From contig NZ_CALHVN010000021.1 in NCBI RefSeq assembly GCF_938039245.1, positions 1-30,735 on the forward strand: a stretch of DNA of 30,735 bases, in the 5' to 3' direction. Below, piece after piece: positions 30,696-30,735 of this stretch; position 1 is the stretch's first letter; every line of letters begins with the position of its first letter. Origin of the DNA: an uncultured Campylobacter sp. (GTDB taxonomy: Bacteria; Campylobacterota; Campylobacteria; Campylobacterales; Campylobacteraceae). Both the position numbers and the translations under genes were made by a program. The notes beneath the pieces were generated by a model. It was given only the letters and a program-made list of their open reading frames with translations, was not told the origin of the DNA and did no database searches.

Positions 30696-30735
30696 CGCAC
30701 GTATTCTTAAAAGGTTTTTAAACCGTAACGCACGC

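Noticed and set aside
1..30735. CRISPR arrays, tRNA or rRNA genes, insertion sequences, prophage, integrons
   Set aside because: No regularly spaced repeats, no cloverleaf-like T-arm signature, no transposase or integrase motifs were seen on reading both strands; a dedicated scan could still find a degenerate copy.

Overview
The window looks like chromosomal DNA of an epsilonproteobacterium, most likely a higher-GC Campylobacter of the rectus/showae/curvus kind (taxon is my inference). Two gene blocks match arrangements I know from Campylobacter jejuni: gapA-pgk-tpiA-fabI divergent from nadD-rsfS, and argS-tatA-gmk-acidic protein-fliR-ABC ATPase-tsf-rpsB. Protein sequences (S2, RF2, TpiA, FabI) also read as Campylobacter orthologues. 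AT-rich spacers are saturated with the hexamer AAATTT.

Layout. 1-1270 (minus): 5' part of rimO, and panC. 1378-4777 (plus): prfB, a small unknown protein, an RclA/mercuric-reductase-like flavoprotein and a cysteine-rich Sel1 lipoprotein, closed by a clear terminator. 5163-8938: an iron/heme uptake locus, with a TonB-dependent receptor on the minus strand divergent from exbB-exbD-tonB on the plus strand; the 216-bp gap holds a near-consensus promoter overlapping a 13-bp palindrome. 8939-11254: a decay corridor with a shattered old-yellow-enzyme gene, a gene fragment, one intact small hypothetical gene and a probable broken gene. 11255-15252 (minus): gapA-pgk-tpiA-fabI, with a hairpin-bearing 260-bp spacer before fabI. 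15566-16428 (plus): nadD and rsfS. 16429-20701: a sparse region with a broken small gene, a secreted alpha/beta hydrolase, a cytoplasmic beta-propeller protein and a truncated aldo/keto reductase. 20702-22143 (minus): a YpfJ-type zinc metalloprotease and a VanZ-like membrane protein. 22209-30473 (minus): the argS to rpsB block, interrupted by about 900 bp without genes between fliR and the ABC ATPase.

How the genes work together. ExbB/ExbD/TonB energise outer-membrane receptors such as the divergent one. GapA, Pgk and TpiA form lower glycolysis/gluconeogenesis, FabI closes the fatty-acid elongation cycle, NadD makes NAD, PanC makes pantothenate. RpsB, Tsf, PrfB, RimO, RsfS and ArgS serve translation.

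I see no CRISPR array, tRNA, rRNA, insertion sequence or phage. No clear new multi-gene system is visible. The best leads are the acidic receiver-like protein between gmk and fliR, the hairpin element that runs into the end of tpiA, the exbB promoter palindrome, the small protein coupled to the RclA-like enzyme, and the AAATTT-based palindromes.
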